DNA of 64,000 nucleotides from Oscillospiraceae bacterium (GTDB lineage Bacteria > Bacillota > Clostridia > Oscillospirales > Oscillospiraceae): positions 48,381 to 112,380 of the forward strand of contig CADBWQ010000005.1 of NCBI GenBank assembly GCA_902798545.1, in the 5' to 3' direction. Position numbers and translations under genes: made by a program. The notes below the pieces were generated by a model that searched no databases, had not been told where the DNA came from, and was given only the letters and a program-made list of their open reading frames with translations. Of the stretch, positions 43,126 to 51,237 are shown in pieces; position 1 is the first letter of the stretch, and each line of letters opens with the position of its first letter.

Positions 43126-43659
43126 ATGACCGAAGACATTGAACGCGTATTGCTGACACAGGAAGAGATCCAGAACAAGGTGGCGGAGATCGGGAAAAAG
43201 ATCACCGTGGATTTTGCGGACAAGAATCCGATTTTTATCGGGGTGCTGAAGGGCTGCTTTATCTTTATGGCGGACCTGATGCGGAATGTGGATATACAGT
43301 GTTCAATGGATTTCATGGCGGTTTCCTCCTACAGCGGGACCACGTCTACCGGCGCCGTGAAGATCAACAAGGACCTCAGCCAGGACATTGCCGGACGGCA
43401 CCTGATCCTGGTAGAGGACATCCTGGACTCCGGTGTGACACTCAATTACCTCAAGAATTACCTCCAGGTTCGCCAGCCCGCTTCGGTGCATATTGCGACG
43501 CTGCTGGACAAGCCCGCCCGTCGGAAGGCGGACATCTATGCGGACTACTCCTGCTTTGATGTTCCGGATGCCTTTGTTGTGGGGTACGGGCTGGATTATA
43601 ACGAGCATTACAGAAACCTCCCGTATATCGGGATCCTGAAACCGGAGATCTATTCTTAA
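43126..43659 (+). CDS. hpt: Hypoxanthine phosphoribosyltransferase
   Basis: Hpt salvages hypoxanthine and guanine with PRPP to IMP and GMP. From ATG 43126 (AAAGGA site) it is 177 residues, the family norm; the GTG at 43099 has no site. The PRPP-binding motif VEDILDSGVT is near residue 98 and the base-binding PDAFVVGYGLDY near 148. Order tilS-hpt-ftsH is conserved in Firmicutes. Confidence 0.96.
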   Translation: MTEDIERVLLTQEEIQNKVAEIGKKITVDFADKNPIFIGVLKGCFIFMADLMRNVDIQCSMDFMAVSSYSGTTSTGAVKINKDLSQDIAGRHLILVEDILDSGVTLNYLKNYLQVRQPASVHIATLLDKPARRKADIYADYSCFDVPDAFVVGYGLDYNEHYRNLPYIGILKPEIYS

Positions 43660-43677
43660 GAACGGATGTGAACTTAT

Positions 43678-45819
43678 TTGAACCCAAAACGCAACCGAGC
43701 CCGGGATATTGGCTTTTATGTGCTCCTGCTGCTGATCATGGTCGCCGTCATCTTCACGATGACCAAAGAAACCGAACCGGACCAGCTGGAGAACTATTCC
43801 GAGCTTGTGGACCTCTTCACGAAGGAAAAAGTCCAGTCTTTCACAACAGAGGGCAACAAGATTCATCTTGTGATCCGGACCGGAGACTCGGCCAGTCCCA
43901 CGGAAGAGAAGAACTATGACCTCTACAGCTTCAACGTCTTTTATTCCGACTTTAACGAGCTGATCCTGGACCAGCATAACCGCGGCGTCCTGGAGAGCTA
44001 CGATTATAACGAAGGCTTTGTCGTGCCCTGGTGGGCCAGCATCATTCCGTACCTGATTCTGATGGGCGGCGCGATGGTGCTCTGGTATGTGATGATGAAC
44101 CGCATGGGCGGCGGAGCGGGCGGGGTTGCCCGCTTCAGCAAGGCAAGAACCCGTCTCGGCAGTGACGAGAAAAACAAAAAGACTTTTGCCGATGTGGCAG
44201 GCTGCGATGAGGAGAAGGAAGAACTCGCTGAGATTGTCGAATTTCTGAAGGACCCCAAGGCCTACACCGCGATGGGAGCCAGAATTCCGAAAGGCGTGCT
44301 GCTCGTCGGGCCTCCGGGCACCGGTAAAACGCTGCTGGCCAAAGCGGTCGCCGGAGAAGCAGGGGTTCAGTTCCTTTCGATCTCCGGTTCCGACTTTGTC
44401 GAGCTCTACGTCGGTGTCGGTGCAGGGCGTGTGAGAGACCTGTTCGAGCAGGCGAAGAAAGCCGCCCCGGCCATCATCTTCATTGATGAGATTGACGCGG
44501 TAGGCCGTCAGAGAGGCAGCGGCCTCGGCGGCGGACACGATGAGCGTGAGCAGACGCTGAACCAGCTGCTGGTGGAGATGGACGGTTTCGGCAACAACGA
44601 GGGCGTCATCGTCATGGCGGCGACCAACCGCGCCGACATCCTTGACAACGCGTTGCTGCGTCCGGGCCGCTTTGACCGTCAGGTCTATGTCGGTCTGCCC
44701 GATATCCGCGGCAGGGAAGCCATCCTGAAGATCCACTCCCGGGATAAACAGCTCGGGGACGATGTGGACCTTAACTCAATTGCGAAAGGTACGCCCGGCT
44801 TCGCCGGCGCCGATCTGGAGAACCTGATGAATGAAGCCGCACTGCTGGCTGTGCGCAGGAAACATCGCTTCATCACAATGGAGGATGTGGACGAGGCCAT
44901 CCTGAAGGTCCAGATGGGTCCGGAGAAGAAGAGCCGCAAGATGAGCGACAAGGCAAAGCGTCTCACGGCTTACCATGAGTCCGGCCACGCGGTGGCGGCA
45001 AAGTTCTGCCAGAACGTGGACCCGGTTCACTATATCACGATCATTCCGCGCGGACCTGCCGGCGGTTTCACGCTCTTCCGCCCGGAGGAGGATCTGGAAA
45101 ACTTCACGGCAAAGGAAGAGATGTTCGAGAACATTGTGGTCGCCCTTGGCGGACGCACAGCGGAGAAGCTGTTCCTGGACGATATCTCCACCGGGGCGTC
45201 CGGAGACATCCAGCAGGCCAGTTCCCTGGCACGCGATATGGTCATGAAATACGGCATGAGCGAGCGCCTGGGACCGATCCTGTATGATACTTCCGGTCAC
45301 AGCATCTTTATCGGCCGCGACTTCGGCCAGACAAAGAGCTACTCCGAAGAGACTGCCGCCATCATCGACGAAGAGGTGAAGGCCATCTTTGACCGGGCTT
45401 CACAGCGCTGCGAGGAGATCCTGAGCGAGCACGCTGAGCAGCTGCGAGGTCTGGCGGAATACCTGCTGGTGAATGAGACCATCGAAGCGGAAGAGTTCAA
45501 CTATTACTTTGAACACGGTGAATTCATGCCGGAGGTTATGAAAGCCGGAAAAAAAGCCCGCCATGACAGAACCATCGAGCGTCCCGCGCGAAAGATCTCC
45601 ATGACCGACGGCTATTCCGAAGAGAGCACTGCGGAAGCATCGGTCGCGGGGTGTGCACCCGCAGAGAGCGGCGCACCGGCTGCCGAAACAGACGATGCAG
45701 CCGCACCGGAAACGGAGACAGCGTCGAATAAGTCAGGTGCTGTGGACGGAACTCCCGATGCAGAGACACCGGCCGGGACACAGAAAGACAACGCGGAGCA
45801 TGAATCTCCCGACGCATGA
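43678..45819 (+). CDS. ftsH: ATP-dependent zinc metalloprotease FtsH
   Basis: FtsH is a hexameric membrane AAA+ protease that degrades misassembled membrane proteins and regulators. The 713-residue protein has helices at about residues 9-25 and 122-140, AAA+ Walker A GPPGTGKT near 210, Walker [10 protein letters not shown] near 266, the SRH arginines, and the zinc site HESGH near 432 with a later Asp ligand. The last 80 or so residues are an acidic Ala/Pro/Glu-rich tail, longer than usual. The start is TTG 43678 with only a weak ribosome site, so coupling to hpt 18 bases upstream is likely. Confidence 0.97.
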   Translation: MNPKRNRARDIGFYVLLLLIMVAVIFTMTKETEPDQLENYSELVDLFTKEKVQSFTTEGNKIHLVIRTGDSASPTEEKNYDLYSFNVFYSDFNELILDQHNRGVLESYDYNEGFVVPWWASIIPYLILMGGAMVLWYVMMNRMGGGAGGVARFSKARTRLGSDEKNKKTFADVAGCDEEKEELAEIVEFLKDPKAYTAMGARIPKGVLLVGPPGTGKTLLAKAVAGEAGVQFLSISGSDFVELYVGVGAGRVRDLFEQAKKAAPAIIFIDEIDAVGRQRGSGLGGGHDEREQTLNQLLVEMDGFGNNEGVIVMAATNRADILDNALLRPGRFDRQVYVGLPDIRGREAILKIHSRDKQLGDDVDLNSIAKGTPGFAGADLENLMNEAALLAVRRKHRFITMEDVDEAILKVQMGPEKKSRKMSDKAKRLTAYHESGHAVAAKFCQNVDPVHYITIIPRGPAGGFTLFRPEEDLENFTAKEEMFENIVVALGGRTAEKLFLDDISTGASGDIQQASSLARDMVMKYGMSERLGPILYDTSGHSIFIGRDFGQTKSYSEETAAIIDEEVKAIFDRASQRCEEILSEHAEQLRGLAEYLLVNETIEAEEFNYYFEHGEFMPEVMKAGKKARHDRTIERPARKISMTDGYSEESTAEASVAGCAPAESGAPAAETDDAAAPETETASNKSGAVDGTPDAETPAGTQKDNAEHESPDA

Positions 45820-45848
45820 CCGACAACAGAAGAGATCGAAAAATATCG

Positions 45849-45887
45849 ACAGAGCAGAGAGGGGCAGACCTTCCTGCTCTGTTTTTT
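45849..45887 (+). terminator. Intrinsic terminator after ftsH
   Basis: ACAGAGCAG at 45849-45857 pairs with 45874-45882 and is followed by TTTTTT. It ends the gdpP-to-ftsH region. Confidence 0.9.
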
Positions 45888-45900
45888 ATTATTGTTTTTC

Positions 45901-45939
45901 TTGACATTGTAGCGTTACAGCACTATAATTGTATACATT
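45901..45939 (+). promoter_or_regulatory. Perfect consensus promoter with GntR-type operator
   Basis: TTGACA at 45901-45906, 17 bases, TATAAT at 45924-45929. Directly overlapping and following the -10 is ATTGTATACATT (45928-45939), with the perfect core TGTATACA, the form of operator bound by FCD-type GntR regulators. Autoregulation of the gene at 45973 is likely. Confidence 0.8.
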
Positions 45940-45972
45940 CATACAGAGCCGAGAACGGTCGGGGGATCAAAT

Positions 45973-46635
45973 ATGAAAGAGCATCGGAATATCTCGATTG
46001 CAGATCAGATTTTTGATCAGCTGGAGAGGGAGATCCTCTCCGGAAAGTATCAGCGTGGAGAAGTTCTGAGTGAACTGCGATTGTCCAAGGAGATGGACGT
46101 GAGCCGTACGCCGATCCGTGAGGCGCTGCTTCGCCTGGAACAGGAGAACATCCTGAAGGAGACCGGTCGTGGGATGGAAGTCATCGGCATCTCCAGTGAG
46201 GATATGCTGGATATGTACGACATCCGACTGCATCTGGAGGGGGAGGCTGCCAGACGTGCTGCCGGAAACATCACCGAAGAGCAGCTGCAGGAGCTGCTGG
46301 AGCTGACCGAGCTGCAGCGTTATTATATCAACAAACAGGGGAACCGAAGCTCTGAGCATACAAAGAATCTGGATACGCAGTTCCACGAACTGATCTATAC
46401 CGCAAGCGGAAGCAAGACGTATATCGATGTGCTGACCCGGATTCATAAACAGATGACCAAGTACCGTATGGCTTCCGTCAGCAAGCAGAGCAGAGCGCTG
46501 CAGTCCAACGACGAGCATATGGCCATCTATCAGGCGCTGGCGGCACATGACCCGGATGCAGCGGAACAGGCTGTTCTTACGCATATCAGGAACGCCCTGA
46601 ACCGCATGGAGCATATGGAACCGATCGACAGCTGA
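45973..46635 (+). CDS. GntR-family regulator with FCD domain
   Basis: A 220-residue repressor-type regulator. The N-terminal winged helix at about residues 8-75 includes LSKEMDVSRTPIREALLRL. The C-terminal all-helical FCD ligand-binding domain at about 80-210 has DIRLHLEGEAAR, a DTQFHELI segment and a late HIRNAL segment, whose Asp/His residues usually bind a metal and a carboxylate ligand. GGGGGATCAAAT precedes the ATG weakly. It stands alone between a terminator and a separate promoter; its target may be distant or itself. Confidence 0.9.
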   Translation: MKEHRNISIADQIFDQLEREILSGKYQRGEVLSELRLSKEMDVSRTPIREALLRLEQENILKETGRGMEVIGISSEDMLDMYDIRLHLEGEAARRAAGNITEEQLQELLELTELQRYYINKQGNRSSEHTKNLDTQFHELIYTASGSKTYIDVLTRIHKQMTKYRMASVSKQSRALQSNDEHMAIYQALAAHDPDAAEQAVLTHIRNALNRMEHMEPIDS

Positions 46636-46675
46636 ACCGGCGGCCTGGTCACGAAATTATTTAAAACTTCTTAAC

Positions 46676-46715
46676 AACATATGTCGTTGCTTATTGCAGC
46701 GGCATATGTTATATT
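46676..46715 (+). promoter_or_regulatory. Promoter inside a long inverted repeat
   Basis: AACATATGTCGTTGC at 46676-46690 pairs with 46696-46710 (two wobble positions) around TTATT. The repeat covers TTGCTT (46687-46692), and TATATT lies at 46710-46715 with 17-base spacing. It is a likely repressor site or RNA hairpin before the COG2426 gene. Confidence 0.55.
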
Positions 46716-46727
46716 ATGAGGTGATTT

Positions 46728-47225
46728 TTGGCTCAGAGGTTTGATATGATGGAGTGGTTGACCGGCACGACGGTCGGGAAATTCATTTGGGCGTTTCTGA
46801 TCTCCATGGTTCCCGTGGTGGAACTGCGTGGGGGTCTTCCTGTTGCGATCGCTTCAGGGCTGCCCTGGCCTTTTGCATATCTGGCCACCGTGCTTGGCAA
46901 TATGCTGCCGGTGCCGTTTATCATCATCTTTATCAAAAAGATCTTCGCCTGGCTCCGGAAGCACTGGCCATGGATGGACCGTGTAGTGACGAAGCTGGAG
47001 CACAGGGCTGAGTCAAAGAGTGATACGGTGGAGCGTTACGGTCCGTGGGGACTGTTGCTGTTTGTGGCGATTCCGGCACCCGGCACGGGGGCCTGGACAG
47101 GCGCGCTGATTGCCGCACTGATGAACATGAAACTGAAGCAGGCGGTCCCGGTGATCTTTGTCGGGGTCTGTATTGCCGGACTGATCGTAACAGGTCTGAC
47201 ATATGGGGTAATTCACGTCTTCTGA
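46728..47225 (+). CDS. Small multidrug-export family membrane protein (COG2426)
   Basis: A 165-residue polytopic membrane protein with about four hydrophobic segments and the family motif PVVELRGGLP near residue 29, plus APGTGAWTGA near 120. The family name (small multidrug export) rests on limited evidence; transport of a small solute is plausible. TTG 46728 has GAGGTG just upstream; an ATG at 46746 is possible but further from it. plsY follows after 15 bases, suggesting co-transcription. Confidence 0.8.
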   Translation: MAQRFDMMEWLTGTTVGKFIWAFLISMVPVVELRGGLPVAIASGLPWPFAYLATVLGNMLPVPFIIIFIKKIFAWLRKHWPWMDRVVTKLEHRAESKSDTVERYGPWGLLLFVAIPAPGTGAWTGALIAALMNMKLKQAVPVIFVGVCIAGLIVTGLTYGVIHVF

Positions 47226-47240
47226 ACAACGAGGTGTGTT

Positions 47241-47873
47241 ATGAAGATACTGTATGGTGTGATGATACTTGTGGGCGGTTATCTGCTGGGCTCGATGAAT
47301 ATTTCGATCATTCTCTCCCGGATTCTGGGGCGGGATATTCGCAAGCACGGCAGCGGCAACGCAGGCGCCACAAACATGACCCGCGTGTTCGGCTGGGCGG
47401 CCGGTATCGCTACATTGGCATTTGATGTTCTGAAGGCGTTCGCTGCCATGTGGATAGGACGCAAACTGCTGGGAGAAATCGGCGTCTGTCTTGCAGGGAT
47501 GGCGGTGATGTCCGGACACTGTTTCCCGGTGTTCCACAGCTTCCAGGGCGGGAAAGGCATCGCCACGGGTGCGGCTGTCGGATTTATGATCGACTGGAGA
47601 GTCGGAGTGACGATTGTTGTCGTTTTCCTGCTCGGCGCGCTGATCAGCAGGAAGGTCTCTGTCGGGTCTATCGCCGCAGCCGTTGCGGTCATTGTGTCGA
47701 CCTGGGTCTTTGTGCCAAGGGCGCCGATGATTGCCCTTGCTGTGTTCTCCGGCGTCCTTGCGATCTGCCGCCACGAGGCCAATATCAAGCGGCTTCAGAC
47801 CGGAACAGAACCGGACTTCCGGGCTGCCACCCCGGATCCGAGGAATTCGTCAACAGGGGAAAAACATAAATAA
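47241..47873 (+). CDS. plsY: Glycerol-3-phosphate acyltransferase
   Basis: PlsY transfers an acyl group from acyl phosphate to glycerol 3-phosphate, starting phospholipid synthesis in the membrane. The 210-residue protein shows the conserved GSMNISIILSR, the HGSGNAGATN loop near residue 35 and FQGGKGIAT near 99. Its end is followed by a hairpin terminator at 47887. glpK and pgsA, which make and use glycerol 3-phosphate, are also in this window. Confidence 0.95.
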   Translation: MKILYGVMILVGGYLLGSMNISIILSRILGRDIRKHGSGNAGATNMTRVFGWAAGIATLAFDVLKAFAAMWIGRKLLGEIGVCLAGMAVMSGHCFPVFHSFQGGKGIATGAAVGFMIDWRVGVTIVVVFLLGALISRKVSVGSIAAAVAVIVSTWVFVPRAPMIALAVFSGVLAICRHEANIKRLQTGTEPDFRAATPDPRNSSTGEKHK

Positions 47874-47886
47874 CAATTTAAGAATT

Positions 47887-47914
47887 GATGCCCTTGACAG
47901 AGGGCATCTTTTTT
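47887..47914 (+). terminator. Terminator of plsY overlapping the next promoter
   Basis: GATGCCCT at 47887-47894 pairs with 47901-47908 and TTTTTT follows. The loop holds most of the TTGACA of the next promoter. Confidence 0.85.
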
Positions 47915-47949
47915 GCTATATTAACTGTATTAACTGAGCTGATACAGTT
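47894..47949 (+). promoter_or_regulatory. Promoter and YtrA-type operator
   Basis: TTGACA at 47894-47899, 17 bases, TATATT at 47917-47922. Immediately after lies the inverted repeat AACTGTAT (47923-47930) and ATACAGTT (47942-47949), separated by 11 bases. This widely spaced layout resembles the AGTGTA-N13-TACACT operator recalled for Bacillus YtrA. Confidence 0.75.
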
Positions 47950-47971
47950 ACACTCAATTGAGGTGGTCCGA

Positions 47972-48346
47972 TTGATTCAAATCAACTATCGCGATCCGCG
48001 CCCGATCTACGAACAGGTGAAGGACGGCTTTCGGAGGCTGATCCTGAAGGGGGTGCTCAAAGCGGATGAGCGCATGCCGTCTGTTCGGGAGCTGGCGACG
48101 AATCTTGCCATCAACCCCAATACCATACAGCGCGCCTACAGGGAGCTGGAGCAGGAGGGGTATATCTGCTCCGTCCCGGGTAAGGGGAGCTTCGTCTCCG
48201 ACGCCAGTGATGCAGCGTCTGTCCGGCGGAATGAACTGCTGGATCAGCTGAAAGAGATCAGCATGGAGCTGCAGCAGCTTGGGGTGGACAAAGAGACAAT
48301 GATCGAATGCATCAAAGGAGGGTCACAGCATGATCCAAGTCACTGA
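47972..48346 (+). CDS. YtrA-subfamily GntR regulator
   Basis: From TTG 47972 (GAGGTGG upstream) this is 124 residues, the typical short YtrA form. It has an N-terminal winged helix with PIYEQVKDGFRRLIL, the recognition helix LAINPNTIQRAYRELE and wing GKGSFV, then one short dimerisation helix. Such regulators usually repress their own ABC transporter operon, and an ABC ATPase starts 17 bases before this gene ends. A palindrome follows its promoter. The longer open frame from 47885 has no ribosome site. Confidence 0.92.
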   Translation: MIQINYRDPRPIYEQVKDGFRRLILKGVLKADERMPSVRELATNLAINPNTIQRAYRELEQEGYICSVPGKGSFVSDASDAASVRRNELLDQLKEISMELQQLGVDKETMIECIKGGSQHDPSH

Positions 48347-49220
48347 TCTGGTAAAATGCTTTGAACAGACGAGAGCCCTGGACGGGCTGAGTCTGCATGT
48401 ATCTCAAGGTGCGGTTTACGGACTGGTTGGGCCAAACGGTGCGGGGAAGAGCACGCTGATCCGTCATCTCACCGGGATTTACCGCCAGGATGCCGGAGAA
48501 ATCCGCATCGATGGAGAACCCGTATTCGAAAACCCGCATGTTAAGACCCGGATCGCTTATATCCCGGATGAAATTCCATACTGGAGCCAGGCAAGCATCG
48601 AGGATATGAGGCGGTTTTATGAGGCGGTGTATCCGGCTTTTGACCGGGCATATTACGATGCACTCTCAGAACACTTTCAGCTGGATGAGAAGCAGATGAT
48701 GCGCAGATTCTCAAAAGGAGAGCAGAAGCTTGCCGCATTTCACTTCGCGCTGGCACAGCGGCCCGAGATCGTCATTCTGGACGAACCGGTGGACGGGCTT
48801 GACCCGGTGAACCGGCGCATGATCTGGAGTCTGCTGCTGGATGATGTGGCAGAACGGGGCGTGACCGTGCTGATCTCCTCGCACAATCTACGGGAGCTGG
48901 AGGATGTCTGCGACTACGTGGGGATCATGAACCGCGGTAAGATGCTGTTGGAGCGCGGTCTCAGCGAACTGCAGGAAAACATCGTCAAGATCCAGCTGGT
49001 TCTGCCGGAGGGTGCCCACCTTCCCGAGCATCTTGAGATCCTGCACCGGAGCACGACGGGAAGACTGCAGCAGCTGATTCTGCGCGGAAAGGCGGAAGAG
49101 ATCAGCGCGCAGCTCGCGGCCTGTGAACCCATCTATCAGGACATGCTTCCGCTGACACTGGAGGAAATCTTTATCTATGAATTGGGAGGGACGGAACATG
49201 AAGTCAAGGCTGTCCTTTAA
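48330..49220 (+). CDS. ABC transporter ATP-binding protein
   Basis: A 296-residue ATPase. Walker A GPNGAGKST is near residue 34, the signature motif is relaxed (RFSKGEQKL near 130), Walker B is VILDEPVDGLD near 150, and the switch histidine is in SSHNLRE near 183. The last 90 residues form a regulatory extension. It is the partner of the YtrA-type repressor and the permease, as in bacitracin/antibiotic-type YtrABC systems. A strong GGAGGG site precedes the ATG. Confidence 0.92.
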   Translation: MIQVTDLVKCFEQTRALDGLSLHVSQGAVYGLVGPNGAGKSTLIRHLTGIYRQDAGEIRIDGEPVFENPHVKTRIAYIPDEIPYWSQASIEDMRRFYEAVYPAFDRAYYDALSEHFQLDEKQMMRRFSKGEQKLAAFHFALAQRPEIVILDEPVDGLDPVNRRMIWSLLLDDVAERGVTVLISSHNLRELEDVCDYVGIMNRGKMLLERGLSELQENIVKIQLVLPEGAHLPEHLEILHRSTTGRLQQLILRGKAEEISAQLAACEPIYQDMLPLTLEEIFIYELGGTEHEVKAVL

Positions 49221-51081
49221 CCGGGCTGTCTCCCGCAATGCCATCCGCCGCAGCTGGCCGATATGGGTGGTTTATCTTGCTTATCTCATTGTGACCTTCA
49301 GCGCTCCGCTGCTGAGTTTTTCTCAGACAGGACAGCTGGAAGCGGAGAGTTTCCTCTCTAATGCGCACCACCAGATCCTCTCCAATGCGGTTCTCCAGGC
49401 CCAGGCAGGCTGCGTGGCGGCGGTGATTGTGGTGATGATTCTTTTTGGATACATGTACAGCAGCCGGGGCAACACCCTGATGAACAGTCTGCCGGTCACC
49501 AGAGAGAGCCTGTTTTTCACCATGTATCTCACCGGGCTGATTCCCATGCTCCTGTGCCAGCTCCTGACAGCGGGGATTACGCTGCTGCTGACACTGCGAT
49601 ACGGCATGGAGCCGAAGCTCTTTCTGATCTGGCTGGCCTGCGCCGCAATGGGCCTGATCGCGTTCTATGGCTTTGCAGTCTTCTGCGCCATGCTCACGGG
49701 CAACATTGTGATTCTGCCGCTCGTGTATGCGGTTTTGAATCTGGCCGCAGTGGCGTTCGAGATGTGTGTGAAGGAATGCCTTGAAATACTGGTCTACGGC
49801 ATGGTCAGCGGCAAAATGCAGTTTGATTTTCTCTCACCGCTTGTGAAGATCCAGGACCGGATGCATGTGGTTCAGAATTATCCGAGCGACGTGCATCTTA
49901 CCGGACTCGGAACACTGGCGGCCTACGCAGCGGCAGGGCTGGTATTTGCCATGCTTGCCATGCTGCTCTATCGGAAACGCCGCATGGAGACGGTGTCCGA
50001 TTTTGTGGCGATACCCGTGCTGAAGCCAATTTTCCGGATCTGCATGGCGCTTGGCGGAGCGGTTGTGCTTGCTGCGCTGATGTTCACCAACTTTTTCAAG
50101 GAGACGGTTTACGGTGCAAAGGCGGCCTGGCTGATGGCGCTGCTGCTGGTGATCGGTGCTGTTCTGGGCTGGATTGCGGCAGAGATGATGATCCGGCGCT
50201 CGGTTCGGGTGCATACGCTCCCATGGAAGGGGCTTGCCGTTATCTGCATGGCCTGCATCCTTGCGGTGGTGATCGCAGAGACGGATCTCACCGGCTTTGA
50301 GCGGAGCGTGCCGGATCCGGCGGATGTCCTCTGTGTGGAATTCAACGTGGACACGGTGTTCTCCGAGGAAGAGAACATCCGGACGGTGACGGAGCTCCAC
50401 AGACGGCTGATCCGGGACAAGGCGCTCTACGACGGCGATCATGCGGCGTTTACGCAGAACGGAGAGCGGATCTATCCCGAAGAAGTCAGCTTTGCAGGAG
50501 TCCCGGATGGGAATCAGGTTATGAGCTATTGGGTACCGCTGAATTACCGGATGAAAAACGGCAGGGTCATTCAACGCATGTATACGGTGTGGTTCTATCC
50601 GGAAGAGGTGGACCGCAGTGACACAGTCATGGGACAGGTGCGGAACCTGCTCAACTCGGATGAGGGGATCCGCAGCCGTATGAAGCCGGCTCTGCCAATG
50701 GAAGAGCGGTATGTCAGTTATGCCCTTATCAACCGGGAGTCGGGCGAAGGCATCGTGAACGCATACCGTCTGACCCCACAGGAGATGGTATCGCTGTGGA
50801 ACGAGGCCATGCTGCCGGATAGCCAGGAGGGTCATCTCAGTCTTTACACCATCGTGGACACGGAGGAGAATATGAAGACACAGACCAATCTCCGGATCGA
50901 CATCAACCTCTTTGATCAGACACGGACATCGGATCCCGCATACTGGTATCACAGCTATCGGATCTTTACCTCTTCGGAACGCTGCCTGGACTGGATCGAG
51001 AAGCATACGGATCTGGAATGGACAACCCTGGACCAGACTGTCGAAGAAACATACGGAAACGGGACCCATGTCCGGGCATGA
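49198..51081 (+). CDS. ABC transporter permease with large extracytoplasmic C-terminal domain
   Basis: From ATG 49198 (GGGAGGG site) this is 627 residues. About eight to nine hydrophobic segments occur between residues 17 and 365, and then some 260 mostly hydrophilic residues remain, predicted outside the cell. The domain has no motif I recognise. The gene overlaps the ATPase by 23 bases. YtrA-linked exporters respond to wall-active compounds in Bacillus; the same role here is inferred. A terminator follows. Confidence 0.8.
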   Translation: MKSRLSFNRAVSRNAIRRSWPIWVVYLAYLIVTFSAPLLSFSQTGQLEAESFLSNAHHQILSNAVLQAQAGCVAAVIVVMILFGYMYSSRGNTLMNSLPVTRESLFFTMYLTGLIPMLLCQLLTAGITLLLTLRYGMEPKLFLIWLACAAMGLIAFYGFAVFCAMLTGNIVILPLVYAVLNLAAVAFEMCVKECLEILVYGMVSGKMQFDFLSPLVKIQDRMHVVQNYPSDVHLTGLGTLAAYAAAGLVFAMLAMLLYRKRRMETVSDFVAIPVLKPIFRICMALGGAVVLAALMFTNFFKETVYGAKAAWLMALLLVIGAVLGWIAAEMMIRRSVRVHTLPWKGLAVICMACILAVVIAETDLTGFERSVPDPADVLCVEFNVDTVFSEEENIRTVTELHRRLIRDKALYDGDHAAFTQNGERIYPEEVSFAGVPDGNQVMSYWVPLNYRMKNGRVIQRMYTVWFYPEEVDRSDTVMGQVRNLLNSDEGIRSRMKPALPMEERYVSYALINRESGEGIVNAYRLTPQEMVSLWNEAMLPDSQEGHLSLYTIVDTEENMKTQTNLRIDINLFDQTRTSDPAYWYHSYRIFTSSERCLDWIEKHTDLEWTTLDQTVEETYGNGTHVRA

Positions 51082-51097
51082 TCTGTACCTCTGGATG

Positions 51098-51134
51098 AAG
51101 ACCACCGTGGGAGTTTTCTCACGGTGGTCTTTTC
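51098..51134 (+). terminator. Intrinsic terminator of the ABC transporter operon
   Basis: AAGACCACCGTG at 51098-51109 pairs perfectly with 51120-51131, followed by TTT. Confidence 0.8.
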
Positions 51135-51184
51135 CGGCGTTTTCATATTTCTTTTCATTATTTTTTTCAGTTTGTTCATGCCCG

Positions 51185-51214
51185 TGTCATAATTCCTGTG
51201 TATTGTATACACAG
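51185..51214 (+). promoter_or_regulatory. Extended -10 promoter with palindrome for the second htrA
   Basis: CATAAT at 51188-51193 is preceded by TGT. Just after it, CTGTGTAT-TGT-ATACACAG at 51196-51214 is a perfect 8-base inverted repeat around three bases. The repeat begins about where transcription should start, a typical repressor position. Confidence 0.55.
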
Positions 51215-51237
51215 CATGATGAGAGAGGGCAGAAAGC

